The notes below the pieces were generated by a model that was not told the DNA's origin, did no database searches, and saw nothing but the letters and a program-made list of their open reading frames with translations. DNA of 47,416 nucleotides from a virus. Location: positions 1-47,416 of the IMG/VR virus record IMGVR_UViG_3300048439_000064; one strand, 5' to 3'. Position numbers and translations under genes: made by a program. Below, one piece after another: positions 31,482-36,845 of the stretch. Each line of letters opens with the position of its first letter. Within the stretch, counting starts at the first letter, position 1.

Positions 31482-32408
31482 TCATGCCGCCTTTAAATAT
31501 TTACGAAGGGTTGCAATAGAATCTTGCTGTCGTTTGAACTGAACAGACGCAAGAGTATTTTTGTTACGAACATTATCAGCATGGGTAGTATAGTCTGTCA
31601 CTGCGTTATAGGCTGCCCATTCAGTATTACCAAGCCGAGGACAATATATATTGCGGTAACAATTGACAAGGTAATTAAAACCTGTGTTATATCTTTTGAG
31701 ATGATTACCGATATTGTACGGGCTATATCCTTCTTGGAAAAGCTCATTTACTTGTTCCCCCACGCCTACAATATCTGCAAACATCTTCACTGCAGTTTCA
31801 GGCTCAATTGAATTACTATACATTTCTTTCCACACATCTCTTTCAGCTTCGAAAAAGTCAAGAGATTTTACAATAGTTCTTGAGGCTTTGTCAAGATCTA
31901 AGTTTGTTGTGTGATTACCTTTGAACACTGCGACCTCTCCAGAAATAAACACTTGGAGATTTGTACAGGCCGCTTGGATTGCCGCCGCACTGATGACAAA
32001 TGGAAAGCTACTATCAATAGATGTTGTAGCTAGTAAGCCCAGCGAGGCGTTATCACCATCAGGTGTTTCATAAGTATGTGCTGGTAACTTATATTTTACA
32101 AAGGATCTTGCACCGTCGTGACTTACTGCGATCTGTTCGCTGATGCCCTCAGTGTTAAGACCGCTACGCAAGATTATTTCTCGTGCCGTCTTGATAACAT
32201 CCTTTGGTGCTACCGCCTTGTGTCGAGACGAGTGAATACCTAAAGACTTTTTAGTATCAGTACGATAAGTCACCCACTTATCAGTTTCATGATAACTATA
32301 ATCAGAACTAAACATCGCAGGCGTCGTAGCGATATCAAAGTCTGCGTCACCAAAGCCCCCGAAAATATCAGGGGCGCTAGAGTTAAACATACTTATTACA
32401 TTAGACAT
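31482..32408 (-). CDS. DUF932 protein (phage/plasmid-like protein)
   Basis: 308 aa. The DUF932 pattern is visible: an SDYSYHETDKWVTYRTD N-terminal segment, then FVKYKLPAHTYE, the middle SFPFVISAAAIQAACTNL, and the C-terminal NTEWAAYNAVTDYTTHADNVRNKN. This family is common on phages and plasmids, where it is often found near anti-restriction or DNA-modification functions, but its activity is unknown. AGGAG lies 6 nt before ATG. It is the main large gene of the early cluster and follows the 32684 promoter by one small gene. Confidence 0.85.
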   Translation of the reverse strand: MSNVISMFNSSAPDIFGGFGDADFDIATTPAMFSSDYSYHETDKWVTYRTDTKKSLGIHSSRHKAVAPKDVIKTAREIILRSGLNTEGISEQIAVSHDGARSFVKYKLPAHTYETPDGDNASLGLLATTSIDSSFPFVISAAAIQAACTNLQVFISGEVAVFKGNHTTNLDLDKASRTIVKSLDFFEAERDVWKEMYSNSIEPETAVKMFADIVGVGEQVNELFQEGYSPYNIGNHLKRYNTGFNYLVNCYRNIYCPRLGNTEWAAYNAVTDYTTHADNVRNKNTLASVQFKRQQDSIATLRKYLKAA

Positions 32409-32421
32409 GGCAGTCTCCTAA

Positions 32422-32628
32422 TTAAGCCGCACGTTCTACAATTAACTGGCGTGGAATATCTACTAACTTTCGAAAGCCTACGGGTCGAGACTTAGAATGT
32501 TGAAGATAAAAACCATACTTACCAACTTGGATACTATAAAAACATTTGCCCTTTGAAACACTGTAGCGGTTGATTACTTTACGCTTACGGATCATGTAGC
32601 TCTTGTTGAATAGCTTGCCTGTGTTCAT
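32422..32628 (-). CDS. Small basic early protein
   Basis: 68 aa from ATG 32628, chosen because GGAG lies 6 nt before it; the ATG 12 nt upstream would include that site in its own coding region. Very basic (RKRKVINRYSVSKGK), with a beta-rich aromatic middle (CFYSIQVGKYGFYLQHSK). It is the first gene after the 32684 promoter and lies just before DUF932. It may bind nucleic acid; this is a guess from charge. Confidence 0.68.
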   Translation of the reverse strand: MNTGKLFNKSYMIRKRKVINRYSVSKGKCFYSIQVGKYGFYLQHSKSRPVGFRKLVDIPRQLIVERAA

Positions 32629-32683
32629 ATGAAACTCCATAAATAATAATGATAAAATAAACTGGCTCTCACCAGCGACGACT

Positions 32684-32713
32684 ACTATACTACAGGACTG
32701 CTCCCCGTGTCAA
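32684..32713 (-). promoter_or_regulatory. Sigma70-type promoter, leftward
   Basis: On the leftward strand: TTGACA (32713-32708), 18-nt spacer, TATAGT (32689-32684). Start site expected near 32677, about 49 nt before the gene at 32628. The -35 overlaps the TGA stop of the previous gene. The upstream 17 nt (GATAAGAAGCC before TTGACA) match the promoter at 34285. A weak hairpin (CTGG/CCAG followed by TTTATTTTA) follows in the leader. Confidence 0.75.
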
Positions 32714-32910
32714 GGCTTCTTATCTTCGCACGGATATTTCTTATTATACAACATCTCAAAAGCATCTAAATAATCTAAATATTTATCTACTTCATCTTTA
32801 AAATATCTTTTATAATACATTTTCTCAACACCAATAGCTATCTGTTGATCGTGAATGAAGCTAAAATTCCACGCCTGTTTTAATAAGTCTAGTCTAAAAT
32901 CTTTAGACAT
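32710..32910 (-). CDS. Small early protein, overlaps promoter
   Basis: 66 aa from ATG 32910 (GGAGGAGG about 9 nt upstream; ATG overlaps the previous stop). Helical and aromatic, with FKDEVDKYLDYLDAFEMLYN. Its last codons (CEDKKP and TGA) are also the upstream element and -35 of the downstream promoter at 32684, so sequence is shared between coding and promoter. Confidence 0.68.
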   Translation of the reverse strand: MSKDFRLDLLKQAWNFSFIHDQQIAIGVEKMYYKRYFKDEVDKYLDYLDAFEMLYNKKYPCEDKKP

Positions 32911-33094
32911 AGTTACGATCCTCCTCCAAAATAAAACCATCGTCTTCTTCAATATCTAAAGTATGAATCTTTAAAAACTCATACCAGTCTGCAAACTCAT
33001 CAAACTCATGAAGCAATTCTTCAACATGGTCTCGACTCTCAGCCCTCACTCGAACCTCATAGACTTTTGTCATAAGTACTTGATATGTTTTCAT
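32903..33094 (-). CDS. Small early protein
   Basis: 63 aa from ATG 33094, which has GAGG 6 nt upstream; the ATG at 33106 lacks a site. It has a beta-rich N-terminus (KTYQVLMTKVYEVRVRAESRD) then an acidic helix (VEELLHEFDEFADWYEF) and an acidic tail. The pattern beta-beta-alpha with many acidic residues could mimic DNA or bind a protein partner. No family is recognised. Confidence 0.68.
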   Translation of the reverse strand: MKTYQVLMTKVYEVRVRAESRDHVEELLHEFDEFADWYEFLKIHTLDIEEDDGFILEEDRNYV

Positions 33095-33102
33095 GTTACA
33101 CC

Positions 33103-33705
33103 TCACTGTAATAAATAATTGTAATGGGCTTCAGAAACTTGGTGTCCGTTCTCCCACGATTTGTCACGATCTCCTAGAAAATTACACCAATTGTTCCAAA
33201 GGTGTTCGGTCCCGATGCTGTGGCATATGTTAATATATTGAGAGATTCTTGTTCGGCGGATGTCTTCAGACTTCAAAGTCTTGGGAAGTTTAAGATGCTT
33301 TTCATCAATGCCATACATTCTAATATTATGTGTATCAATACAGCCGACCAAACCTTCGGTCATCTGACACACAAACCCCGCCTTAACCAATCCCAAATTT
33401 GGAACACGTAAAAATATTTTCATCAAACTCATTGCTTTGTGGGCATCGGTTCGGTTAGAATTACAGATTGCCAAGTATTGTGAGTGCATAAAATGTTTAT
33501 TGCTTTGTAAATATTTGTAGGCGTTGCGCTTACTTCCCCATAAAAACTTAGAGTCTGCCCCGTTCTCTTTAACATCTAGTATCTGCCGTCCAACACCTGA
33601 CCAGTTTTGTTGAATACTTAAGACTACCATGAGGATAATATCTGCAAGATTATCGGCTGATAACTTTGAGTAATCTTGAATGGCTTTTGCATGAATATTA
33701 TACAT
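33103..33705 (-). CDS. HhH-GPD-like protein (possible DNA glycosylase)
   Basis: 200 aa, mostly helical. Residues about 99-125 (LRVPNLGLVKAGFVCQM) look like a helix-hairpin-helix, with the hPxLGxxKA form. It is followed 12 residues later by CIDTHNIRMYG, which resembles the catalytic VDTH..R segment of endonuclease III (catalytic Asp, here near residue 129). The Lys of bifunctional glycosylases is not aligned (Val), so it would be a monofunctional enzyme like AlkA. GGAG lies 9 nt before ATG. If correct, it would remove or recognise altered bases, perhaps acting on host DNA or protecting phage DNA. The family call is by eye. Confidence 0.5.
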   Translation of the reverse strand: MYNIHAKAIQDYSKLSADNLADIILMVVLSIQQNWSGVGRQILDVKENGADSKFLWGSKRNAYKYLQSNKHFMHSQYLAICNSNRTDAHKAMSLMKIFLRVPNLGLVKAGFVCQMTEGLVGCIDTHNIRMYGIDEKHLKLPKTLKSEDIRRTRISQYINICHSIGTEHLWNNWCNFLGDRDKSWENGHQVSEAHYNYLLQ

Positions 33706-33904
33706 TTTTTAACTCTCCTAAAAACTCATTAACATTAAGTTTAGATTCAACAACTGCATCGTGGAACTCATATACATCATCAAGCGTCCAAGTATTGTTA
33801 AGTTTTTCCCCCCAAGCTTCGATAAGAATATCAATAAAATCTTCATCGTCTAAACAATACTTTACTTTACGATTCCAATTAAGTTTTTTAACTTTCTTCA
33901 CCAT
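33698..33904 (-). CDS. Small acidic/basic early protein
   Basis: 68 aa from ATG 33904 (GAGG 9 nt upstream; an ATG at 33919 is an alternative). A basic start (MVKKVKKLNWNRKVKY) is followed by an acidic helix (DDEDFIDILIEAWGEKL) and LDDVYEFHDAVVES. It resembles the gene at 29297 in the DDEDFIDILI stretch. Overlaps the next gene by 8 nt. Confidence 0.66.
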   Translation of the reverse strand: MVKKVKKLNWNRKVKYCLDDEDFIDILIEAWGEKLNNTWTLDDVYEFHDAVVESKLNVNEFLGELKNV

Positions 33905-33908
33905 GATA

Positions 33909-34136
33909 TTATTCCTCATCCCAAGGTATCATTTTATTCCAGCAAGGCGGACAATGATAAACGCCACTGTCAGCACCAATAAGTATTTCACGGTCATCTG
34001 CATTTAAGTCAGGGAAGACGTGTTGAACTAAAGCGTTTCGGTCAGACTTATATTCTTTCCAAGAATCTTCGGGGACATCGACGGCCTGTAAAGATTTACA
34101 CATATTACACTCGGACATCACAGCTATCATTGTCAC
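33909..34136 (-). CDS. Small zinc-binding-like early protein, GTG start
   Basis: 75 aa. GTG at 34136 is preferred because GAGG lies 6 nt upstream; it overlaps the TGA of the small gene before it. Two CxxC knuckles (CNMC near residue 10 and CPPC near residue 64) could hold one zinc ion. Between them is DSWKEYKSDRNALVQHVFPDLNADDREILIG (outlined only in part here). The pattern NALVQxVFPDLxxxxREIL occurs in small phage proteins in my memory. The role is unknown. Confidence 0.7.
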   Translation of the reverse strand: MTMIAVMSECNMCKSLQAVDVPEDSWKEYKSDRNALVQHVFPDLNADDREILIGADSGVYHCPPCWNKMIPWDEE

Positions 34137-34240
34137 ATTGCACCTCGCATTAATTTATAATTAAACACTAACATTGCCCAATCAATGTGGTCATCCGATT
34201 GATTTGCAACGAACCATAACACTTCTTCAACTACCATCAT
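34133..34240 (-). CDS. 35-aa peptide, first gene after promoter 34285
   Basis: ATG ATG at 34240/34237 with ACGAGG 3-6 nt upstream. It encodes MMVVEEVLWFVANQSDDHID, then WAMLVFNYKLMRGAM, and stops by overlap with the next gene's GTG. It lies about 38 nt after the predicted start site of the promoter at 34285. It is probably a real leader gene; it could also serve translational coupling. Confidence 0.58.
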   Translation of the reverse strand: MMVVEEVLWFVANQSDDHIDWAMLVFNYKLMRGAM

Positions 34241-34284
34241 GCACCTCGTATAATAAAACAAAGGGCGATCTCGACTGCCATTAC

Positions 34285-34314
34285 AGTATGCCGAAAACCG
34301 CCCTCAGTTGTCAA
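34285..34314 (-). promoter_or_regulatory. Sigma70-type promoter, leftward
   Basis: On the leftward strand: TTGACA (34314-34309), 18-nt spacer, CATACT (34290-34285); start near 34278. The sequence upstream of the -35 (AATAAGA..., AAAGATAAGAAGCC) is nearly the same as at 32713 onward, so the two promoters are a duplicated cassette. An AGGGCG/CGCCCT pair flanks the -10 region. Confidence 0.72.
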
Positions 34315-34342
34315 GGCTTCTTATCTTTGCGCGAAAGATATC

Positions 34343-34546
34343 TTATTCTTGTATAATAAAATCTTCAATAAGATCTAAGGCCTCCGACGCTTTCTTTTCT
34401 TGTCTATCAACAATCTTATTAATTTTTAATAGTGCCGCAGAGATCCTATCGTCCGCCGATTCAATTCTATCAAGCTTAAGATGATCTTTTGAAATACTTA
34501 AGTTTAGTGCGATGCTTTGCAACATCATTAAATCTACCGTGTCCAT
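34343..34546 (-). CDS. Small helical early protein
   Basis: 67 aa from ATG 34546, set by GGAG 6 nt upstream (the TTG 12 nt earlier lies on that site). Helical throughout (LKLDRIESADDRISAALLKINKIVDRQEKKASEAL), probably a coiled coil. Its leader (TTGGAGAARCRCATGGAC) is almost identical to that of the gene at 34600. It is upstream of the promoter at 34285. Confidence 0.66.
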   Translation of the reverse strand: MDTVDLMMLQSIALNLSISKDHLKLDRIESADDRISAALLKINKIVDRQEKKASEALDLIEDFIIQE

Positions 34547-34565
34547 GCGCTTCTCCAATAAGAAT

Positions 34566-34590
34566 AAAAATAAAAAGGGCCGAAGCCCTA
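34566..34590 (-). terminator. Intrinsic terminator with UUCG loop, leftward
   Basis: AGGGC-UUCG-GCCCU on the leftward RNA (34576-34589) followed by TTTTTATTTTT. It lies 10 nt beyond the stop of the gene at 34600. Confidence 0.82.
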
Positions 34591-34599
34591 AGATATTTA

Positions 34600-34776
34600 T
34601 TAACTTGAATAGTCTTCAAATAACTGGGCAAGGGCTATCTTCCCGTGATCGCTGTTTGAAAGATCTTTAATTAAATCTTCTATGCCTACGGTATAACCTT
34701 TCTGCTCGCCGAAATAATATCCCACACAATACGAAAGGCCGATTAAAGACAATACAAATATAAAATAAGCGTCCAT
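34600..34776 (-). CDS. Small early membrane protein
   Basis: 58 aa from ATG 34776 (GGAG 6 nt upstream). One membrane segment at the N-terminus (AYFIFVLSLIGLSYCVGYYFG) is followed by an acidic cytoplasmic helix (IEDLIKDLSNSDHGKIALAQLFED). The leader is shared with the gene at 34343. A terminator stands on each side (34566 and 34797). Confidence 0.7.
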   Translation of the reverse strand: MDAYFIFVLSLIGLSYCVGYYFGEQKGYTVGIEDLIKDLSNSDHGKIALAQLFEDYSS

Positions 34777-34796
34777 GTGTTTCTCCAAATTAAAAC

Positions 34797-34819
34797 AAAA
34801 AAAAGAGGCCGAAGCCTCT
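34797..34819 (-). terminator. Intrinsic terminator with UUCG loop, leftward
   Basis: AGAGGC-UUCG-GCCUCU on the leftward RNA (34804-34819) followed by eight Ts. It lies 14 nt beyond the stop of the 51-aa gene at 34833. Strong by eye. Confidence 0.88.
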
Positions 34820-34832
34820 CAAGTATTAACAA

Positions 34833-34988
34833 TTAAACATCTCTAAGGATTTCTTCAATAGGTCGCGTCTGCTCTTTAATTTCTTCAACGCTGGTGAAGC
34901 CGCACTCCAAGCTTCGTAAAAGTTCTTTATAAGATTCTATTACAGCCGCTTGCTTTCCAATAAGAACAAATAAGTCATAATTAGACAT
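34833..34988 (-). CDS. 51-aa early protein
   Basis: A short gene with AAAGGAAA upstream of ATG at 34988. It encodes MSNYDLFVLIGKQAAVIESY, then KELLRSLECGFTSVEEIKEQ and TRPIEEILRDV: a helical, acidic protein, perhaps coiled-coil. It is flanked by terminators at 35017 and 34797, and has no visible promoter of its own. Confidence 0.65.
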   Translation of the reverse strand: MSNYDLFVLIGKQAAVIESYKELLRSLECGFTSVEEIKEQTRPIEEILRDV

Positions 34989-35016
34989 AAATATTTCCTT
35001 TCAAAGAATAAGAATA

Positions 35017-35042
35017 AAAATAAAAGGGGGCGTTAACCCCCG
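35017..35042 (-). terminator. Intrinsic terminator, leftward
   Basis: GGGGG-UUAACG-CCCCC on the leftward RNA (35026-35041) followed by TTTTATTTTTATT. It ends just after the gene at 35050. Confidence 0.85.
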
Positions 35043-35049
35043 CAAGTCT

Positions 35050-35511
35050 TTAGATATCTTCAGCAATCGCTCGCTGGGCATCGACCATCGCCGTGACAAG
35101 CTTGGTGAGGTCGCTGATTTGCTTCTCAAGATCTTTGATCTTCTTCGTCTCAGCGGGTGCCGCCTTGGCCGCCTTAGTCTTAACAGGCGCTGAAGTCTTA
35201 GCGGCGGCTTGGCGATCCTTGGTGAAAGCATTGAAGCGGTTAAGATACTTTGTATCTACGTCCTCAAGCTTGCTCGCTGATAAGATCTTAGCGATGTCGC
35301 CGTGGGTGAGCTTCTTCGTCTTCGAAGATGAATCAGTCTTAAACATGGCGTACCAGACCTTGCCGGTGTTAAGCCCTTGGAGCGAGGCCATCTTTCCGGA
35401 TGCCGCATACATCTGCTTCGGAGAAGCCGCCTTGTTTTCGGGTATATCATTGAACAGCTCCGCTGTCTCAAGTGTACGATTCAATTCACCACCAACATTT
35501 CGTGTAGACAT
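35050..35511 (-). CDS. First early gene: hypothetical protein with linker and coiled coil
   Basis: 153 aa. Residues 1-95 are globular (ASPKQMYAASGKMASLQGL, then GKVWYAMFKTD and LTHGDIAKILSASKLEDVD). Residues 99-125 are an Ala/Lys/Pro linker and 125-150 are a coiled-coil helix (KIKDLEKQISDLTKLV), suggesting an oligomer. It has more GC-rich codons than its neighbours. As the first gene of the leftward block, it would be made earliest and could be a host-takeover or regulatory factor. No family is recognised. Confidence 0.75.
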   Translation of the reverse strand: MSTRNVGGELNRTLETAELFNDIPENKAASPKQMYAASGKMASLQGLNTGKVWYAMFKTDSSSKTKKLTHGDIAKILSASKLEDVDTKYLNRFNAFTKDRQAAAKTSAPVKTKAAKAAPAETKKIKDLEKQISDLTKLVTAMVDAQRAIAEDI

Positions 35512-35843
35512 AAAACTCTCCTAGAGTTATAGATAAAAACCAAAGCGACCGCCGCTTCAGCCCTTTCAAAGCTAAGGGTTTCGGTCCTCGGTGTCAATGT
35601 GAATTTTTCACAAACTTCCCCTTCCCTAAAGGGAAAAAAAGTTTCTCGGCGGCCTTCACTAGCAGTTTCTACTTAATGTTGTAAGTTACTGAGAGTGTTG
35701 GAGTTCTTTAGAGTTATTGTAATAATTTTGAAAGCCTTTGTATTCTCTTGCTGGCTGTCAACTTGAAAATTTCTGAAGGCTTTAAAATTCTTTAGAATTT
35801 CTGAAGGGGGGTTTCGGAGCTTCAAAGACTTTTAAAGTCTTCA

Positions 35844-35915
35844 ATGTGTGTGTGCGCCTGTGTAGGCGTGTGCATTATGCGTGTGTGCGTGTGCATGACG
35901 TGTGTGTCTGCAAGG
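35844..35915. repeat. GT-rich alternating purine-pyrimidine tract
   Basis: A run dominated by GTGTGT/GTGCGT units with small palindromes inside (CGCCT-GTGT-AGGCG at 35855-35868 and GCATTATGC at 35872-35880). Such tracts can adopt Z-DNA or unusual superhelical forms. The function is unknown. Confidence 0.75.
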
Positions 35916-36028
35916 GTACGCAGGTGGCCATACCCCCTCCCATATATATATACTCATGCTCAAACATTTTCCAAAGGTTCTAGAGTGTCTACCAGATAGG
36001 CCCACAGACCTTTAAAGCCCCAGATACT

Positions 36029-36049
36029 AAAAAAGGCCCACCGGCCTTT
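36029..36049 (-). terminator. Intrinsic terminator in the leader, leftward
   Basis: AAAGGCC-GGUG-GGCCUUU stem followed by UUUU on the leftward RNA. It is only about 85 nt after the start site of the master promoter, so most transcripts could stop here unless antitermination occurs. Confidence 0.72.
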
Positions 36050-36119
36050 AAAGAGTCCCACTGCAAGTGGGGAGGATATGTAGATATGTAGGATATATAT
36101 ATGTACCTCGGGGGGTACA
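36029..36119 (-). ncRNA. Candidate ~90-nt structured RNA or leader
   Basis: Starts at the expected start site of the consensus leftward promoter (36126-36154) and ends at an intrinsic terminator. It contains three hairpins in order: GUACC/GGUAC (36118-36103), CCCACU/AGUGGG (36071-36057) and AAAGGCC/GGCCUUU (36049-36032) with a U-run. A single-stranded CCUCCCC lies before the second stem. It could be a small RNA or an antitermination/attenuation leader. No homology is known to me. Confidence 0.55.
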
Positions 36120-36125
36120 AATGTT

Positions 36126-36154
36126 ATTATAAGGGTGTATGAGAGTTTTGTCAA
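36126..36154 (-). promoter_or_regulatory. Perfect consensus sigma70 promoter, leftward (early)
   Basis: TTGACA (36154-36149), 17-nt spacer, TATAAT (36131-36126): every hexamer base matches consensus. Start near 36119. It would be the main early promoter, read by unmodified host RNA polymerase on infection. Confidence 0.9.
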
Positions 36155-36187
36155 TGAAATAATACCATAAAAAGAATAAAATAGTTC

Positions 36188-36216
36188 TTGACAAGACTTA
36201 TATATCTCCTTATACT
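36188..36216 (+). promoter_or_regulatory. Near-consensus sigma70 promoter, rightward
   Basis: TTGACA (36188-36193), 17-nt spacer, TATACT (36211-36216). Start is expected at about 36222-36224, on the ATG of the small terminase gene. It is back-to-back with the leftward promoter, 33 nt apart between the -35 boxes. Confidence 0.88.
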
Positions 36217-36223
36217 CTATAAC

Positions 36224-36631
36224 ATGGAAACTAAAAAAGAATTGACAACAAAACAACAAGATTTTTTAGACAATCTTATAGCTTGTGGTGGTGATGCCCG
36301 TCAAGCCGCAGAAGTAGCTGGTTATGCACCCGGAAGTTACACATCAGTTGTCAAAGCTCTTAAGTCAGAAATCTTAGATCTTACTGAAGGCGTGTTAGCC
36401 GTAAACGCCCCTAAAGCAGCCATGAAGCTCATTCAGGTCATGGACAGCGATGAGCCTATCCCACAGGCTAATATGCGACTACAGGCAGCACAGACGCTCC
36501 TAGACCGTGTTGGGATAGGTAAGAAAGAAAGATTAGATGTAAAAGTTGAAACACCAAGTGGATTATTTATTCTTCCTGCAAAAGCACCAACAATCATAGA
36601 AGACGCAGAATATGAAGAGACGTACGAGTAG
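36224..36631 (+). CDS. Small terminase-like protein (leaderless)
   Basis: 135 aa from ATG 36224; longer frames would begin upstream of the transcript start. N-terminal helix-turn-helix look: TTKQQDFLDNLIACGGDARQAAEVAGYAPGSY, followed by a helical centre (APKAAMKLIQVMDSDEPIPQ, LQAAQTLLDRVGIG). This resembles small terminase subunits, which bind the packaging site. It lies two genes before the large subunit. Predicted transcription start falls on the AUG, so translation would be leaderless. The role is strong by position and pattern but not proven. Confidence 0.75.
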   Translation: METKKELTTKQQDFLDNLIACGGDARQAAEVAGYAPGSYTSVVKALKSEILDLTEGVLAVNAPKAAMKLIQVMDSDEPIPQANMRLQAAQTLLDRVGIGKKERLDVKVETPSGLFILPAKAPTIIEDAEYEETYE

Positions 36632-36845
36632 TACAATTCCATTTGGTTATAAGTTAGTAGATTCAGATCCTGAACACATCGAAGAGATCACAAGCGAACT
36701 TGAAGCCTTAAACAAGATTCTACCGATGATTAAATCAAGATCTCTGTCTCTACGCGAAGGTGCATTGTGGTTGACCCATAAAACTGGTCGTTCTGTTTCA
36801 CATCAAGGATTACAAAAAATAATCAATAAATATGGAAAAGAATGA
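36612..36845 (+). CDS. Small HTH-like protein between terminase subunits
   Basis: 77 aa. IPFGYKLVDSDPEHIEEITSELEALNKI is followed by SLSLREGALWLTHKTGRSVSHQGLQKIINK, which looks like a helix-turn-helix; the IPFGY segment followed by helices recalls the DNA-binding parts of recombinases. It overlaps the gene before by 20 nt and the large terminase by 14 nt. It may help DNA recognition during packaging or be a regulator. Confidence 0.68.
   Translation: MKRRTSSTIPFGYKLVDSDPEHIEEITSELEALNKILPMIKSRSLSLREGALWLTHKTGRSVSHQGLQKIINKYGKE

Larger units (their letters stand above)
35512..36223. other. Gene-free control region (divergent promoters, repeats, possible origin)
   Basis: About 0.7 kb with no supported gene. 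From left to right it holds hairpins at 35600-35640, and a 12-bp direct repeat AATTTCTGAAGG at 35768 and 35796. Next are AAATTC/GAATTT (35785-35800) and AAGACTTTTAAAGTCTT (35824 onward) inverted repeats, then a GT-rich tract (35844-35915). After that come a direct repeat of CTTTAAAGG.C.GTGGGCCT on the leftward strand (two copies between about 35990 and 36052), three hairpins (36029-36119) and the two divergent promoters. It is the only long gene-free stretch and the best candidate replication origin. Confidence 0.7.

Noticed and set aside
35569-35597. Leftward promoter TTGACA-N17-TAGCTT before the 35050 gene
   Set aside because: The -35 is perfect but the -10 matches only half of consensus; kept as a possibility only.
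35960-36259. 99-aa leftward frame across the control region
   Set aside because: It starts upstream of the consensus leftward promoter, has no internal ATG, and covers the hairpins and direct repeats; the repeated GFKGLWAY-like segments are a product of the DNA repeat.
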